64,000 nucleotides of DNA, from positions 806,001-870,000 of the forward strand of contig JACKBS010000004.1 of NCBI GenBank assembly GCA_020634435.1. Reading direction: 5' to 3'. Shown piece by piece: positions 62,111-64,000 of this stretch (positions are counted from its first letter, which is position 1; each line of letters opens with the position of its first letter). Source of the DNA: Ardenticatenaceae bacterium (lineage in GTDB: Bacteria; Chloroflexota; Anaerolineae; Promineifilales; Promineifilaceae). A program made the position numbers and the translations under genes. The notes below the pieces were generated by a model. It was not told the origin of the DNA and made no database searches. It was given only the letters and a program-made list of their open reading frames with translations.

Positions 62111-64000
62111 TTAATTACGCGGTTCAGCAACGATCTCGATCGAGCCGTCAATGATGCCTTGCTCGGCAGCCTTACCAGCTTCCACTGCTTCCGCAGGCAG
62201 ACTGTCAGCGTAGATCATCGTTTGGCCGCCGTTTTCCAGCGTCAGCTGCAAAACGCGCCCGCCGTACTCACCAGCCTGGTTGGCCGTGATCATGTCTAGC
62301 AGGGTCGGCACCCAGTCGTACAGCACGGTCACCACGACAACATCCGGGCCAGCCGGGCTTTGATCCGCCTGGATGCCAAGCCACGGCACGCCTTGCTCGC
62401 TGGCAACACCGATAGCGCCCACAACCTGCTGCGAGGAACCCGTCAGCACGTCAGCGCCCGCCGCGATTTGCGTGTTAGCGGCTTCGGCGGCCAGAGCGGT
62501 ATCACCAAAAGAACCGGTGAAGGAAACGTTTACCTGGATGTCCGGGTTTGTGGCCTTTACACCAGCCAGGAAGCCATCGACATGCAGTTTGGCGTCGCCA
62601 GCGTCTACCGGGCCAACCAAGCCAATGATGCCAGATTCGGTCAGGTAGGTGGCAACCACACCACTAACATAGCCGCCCTGCTCAGCGCGGGGTTCGTAAG
62701 CAAAGACGTTGGTCACACCTTCGTCAGCGCCAGTGTTGGTGGTGGTGCCCCAGGCAAAACTGGTTTCCGGGAAGTCCGGCGCAATTTCAAACAGGGAGGT
62801 GCCATACTGCGCACCGTGGGCAATCACAAGGTCGTACCCGTCAGCAGCGTAATCGCGAATGGCGGCAGCAGCATCCGTCACGTTGAACATGTTTTCGGTG
62901 TAAGCAACTTCAAAGTTATCTTCACCATAATGCGCTTGCAAAATCATCAATGAATCGTAGATGGATTGGCTCCAGGCCAGGTCAGTGGTGGTGCTGGGCA
63001 TAACCAACGCCACGCGAACGGGCTCCAGGTCCGGGTATTCCATGGCCATGGACTCATCTTCGATTTCGGTTGAAGTAGGCGCTGCTTCGCCAGCGATGAC
63101 GGCATTCACGTCAATGTTGCCAGCCATGATTTCGTCGGCAGCGGCCTGGGCGGCAGCTACAGCGTCACTATCCAGACTGTCGGCGTAATCCATTACCAGA
63201 CCACCATTGGCCAGGGTCAGGGCGTAGGCGGAACCACCATATTCACCAGCCTGGTGCTTGTTGATGATGTCGCTCAGAACGCCATCCCAGTTGTACAGCT
63301 GCGAAGCGACAACCACATCGGGGTCAATTGGACTCTGGTCAGATTGGGTACCCAACCACGGTACGCCTTGCTCTGCGGCCACACCAATCGCGCCCACCAC
63401 TTGTTGGGCGGAACCGGTCAGCACGTCGGCGCCAGCGGCGATTTGCGTGTTGGCGGCTTCAGCGGCCAGCGCGGTATCGCCAAAGGAACCAGTATAAGAA
63501 ACGTTGACCTGGGCATCGGGATTGGCCGCCATAGCGCCAGCCACAAACCCGTCGATGTACAGTTTGGCATCGCCAGCTTCTACGGGGCCAACCACGCCAA
63601 TCACACCAGAGGTGGAGATGTTGGCAGCCAAGACACCATTGACGTAGCCACCTTCTTCCGCACGGGCTTCATAGGCAAATACGTTGGTCAATCCTTGATC
63701 GGTACCCGTGTCGGTAGCGGTACCCCAGGCAAAGCTGGTTTCCGGGAAGTCCGGGGCAATTTCGAACATAGAGGTGCCGTATTGCGTGCCGTGGGCAATA
63801 ACGATGTCAAAGCCATCGGCCGCATAGTCGCGCAGGGCCGCTGCCGCGTCGGTGACGTTAAACATGTTCTCGGTGTAGGCCAATTCCATGACGTCCGGGC
63901 CACCAGCTGCTTCTTGCAGGCGCAGCAGGGAGTCGTAGATGGCCTGGCTCCAGGCGAGGTCGGTAATGGTGCTGGGCATGACCACGGCAATGCGGATCTG
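62111..64000 (-). CDS. Tandem-duplicated BMP-family substrate-binding protein (5' end outside the window)
   Basis: At least 629 codons lie within the window; the start is beyond 64000. The protein contains two nearly identical BMP/PnrA-type periplasmic-binding domains in one chain. Each has VVMPST-TDLAWSQ-IYDSL, ELAYTENMFNVTDAAAA, VIAHG-QYGTS-FEIAPDFPETSFAWG, SFGDTALAAEAANTQIAAGADVLTGS and QVVGAIGVA-EQGVPWLG. Domain 1 is about the first half; domain 2 follows a short acidic linker. BMP proteins bind nucleosides (or autoinducers) for an ABC importer; the ATPase and a cytosine-deaminase-like gene lie just downstream. No ACGGCCGT octamer occurs in this 1.9 kb. Confidence 0.88.
   Translation of the reverse strand, partial: QIRIAVVMPSTITDLAWSQAIYDSLLRLQEAAGGPDVMELAYTENMFNVTDAAAALRDYAADGFDIVIAHGTQYGTSMFEIAPDFPETSFAWGTATDTGTDQGLTNVFAYEARAEEGGYVNGVLAANISTSGVIGVVGPVEAGDAKLYIDGFVAGAMAANPDAQVNVSYTGSFGDTALAAEAANTQIAAGADVLTGSAQQVVGAIGVAAEQGVPWLGTQSDQSPIDPDVVVASQLYNWDGVLSDIINKHQAGEYGGSAYALTLANGGLVMDYADSLDSDAVAAAQAAADEIMAGNIDVNAVIAGEAAPTSTEIEDESMAMEYPDLEPVRVALVMPSTTTDLAWSQSIYDSLMILQAHYGEDNFEVAYTENMFNVTDAAAAIRDYAADGYDLVIAHGAQYGTSLFEIAPDFPETSFAWGTTTNTGADEGVTNVFAYEPRAEQGGYVSGVVATYLTESGIIGLVGPVDAGDAKLHVDGFLAGVKATNPDIQVNVSFTGSFGDTALAAEAANTQIAAGADVLTGSSQQVVGAIGVASEQGVPWLGIQADQSPAGPDVVVVTVLYDWVPTLLDMITANQAGEYGGRVLQLTLENGGQTMIYADSLPAEAVEAGKAAEQGIIDGSIEIVAEPRN

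Overview
The window looks like a chromosomal segment of a Chloroflexota bacterium, best guess an Anaerolineae/Caldilineae/Ardenticatenia-type filament former. This rests on overall gene style: DUF2723 and TPR-kinase proteins, ParB-universal-stress-protein fusions, oligoendopeptidase F, LysM and PD40 lipoproteins, a Rab-like GTPase, a DevR/DevS-type pair, and dense repeats. No rRNA or other phylogenetic marker is present, so the assignment is inference. Base composition is mixed (about 55% GC by impression). Two features dominate at genome scale. The palindromic octamer ACGGCCGT occurs about 114 times by eye count, where one or two would be expected. Intergenic gaps are filled with short degenerate tandem repeats that fold back on themselves as hairpins, and two of these are read through in frame inside hisF and hisH.

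Layout. 1-9.6 kb: start of a HAO-like multihaem cytochrome gene with an NnrR/Dnr-like operator, a Crp/Fnr regulator, methylmalonate-semialdehyde dehydrogenase, a DevR/DevS-like two-component pair whose kinase has two GAF domains each with the haem-ligand His motif, CBS proteins, a phosphorylation-dead receiver, a DHOD-like oxidoreductase, and a DsbA-VKOR disulfide pair. 9.7-10.1 kb: tRNA-Pro, tRNA-Gly and tRNA-Met. 10.1-17.2 kb: a DUF2723 membrane protein and a Ser/Thr kinase-TPR protein facing a PPP-type phosphatase. 17.2-27.9 kb: a histidine operon on the minus strand, hisG-D-C-X-B-H-A-HAD-F-Y-I-DUF429-E, preceded by a His-rich leader peptide and a rho-independent attenuator. 28-35 kb: a secreted beta-propeller-like protein, then a five-gene plus-strand cluster (two ParB-USP paralogues, one unknown, two membrane-anchored helix-hairpin-helix proteins). 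35-45 kb: CutC, a flavin split-barrel protein, an acyl-CoA ligase, a UMF1 transporter, oligoendopeptidase F, a GAF histidine kinase, an O-methyltransferase and a LysM lipoprotein. 45-50 kb: a heavy-metal P-type ATPase under a MerR-type promoter, its MerR regulator, and a DEAD-box helicase. 50-55 kb: a PD40 lipoprotein, small membrane proteins, a class-I amidotransferase, and a Rab-like GTPase with a probable roadblock/longin-type partner. 55-64 kb: a nucleobase module with an LLM-type oxidoreductase, a fused xanthine dehydrogenase, a nucleoside-type ABC ATPase, a cytosine-deaminase-like amidohydrolase, and a tandem-duplicated BMP-family binding protein that runs off the window.

How the parts fit. 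The first 9 kb reads as redox, NO or O2 sensing and respiratory adaptation. The his operon is probably controlled by ribosome stalling on six His codons. It encodes every step from PRPP to histidine except a recognisable histidinol-phosphate phosphatase, for which the embedded HAD gene is the obvious candidate. The last 9 kb serves uptake and oxidation or deamination of nucleosides and bases. Strongest candidates for new biology: the iterated octamer, the hairpin arrays that enter genes and supply their stop codons, the his leader, the ParB-USP/HhH cluster, and the Rab-like GTPase module.
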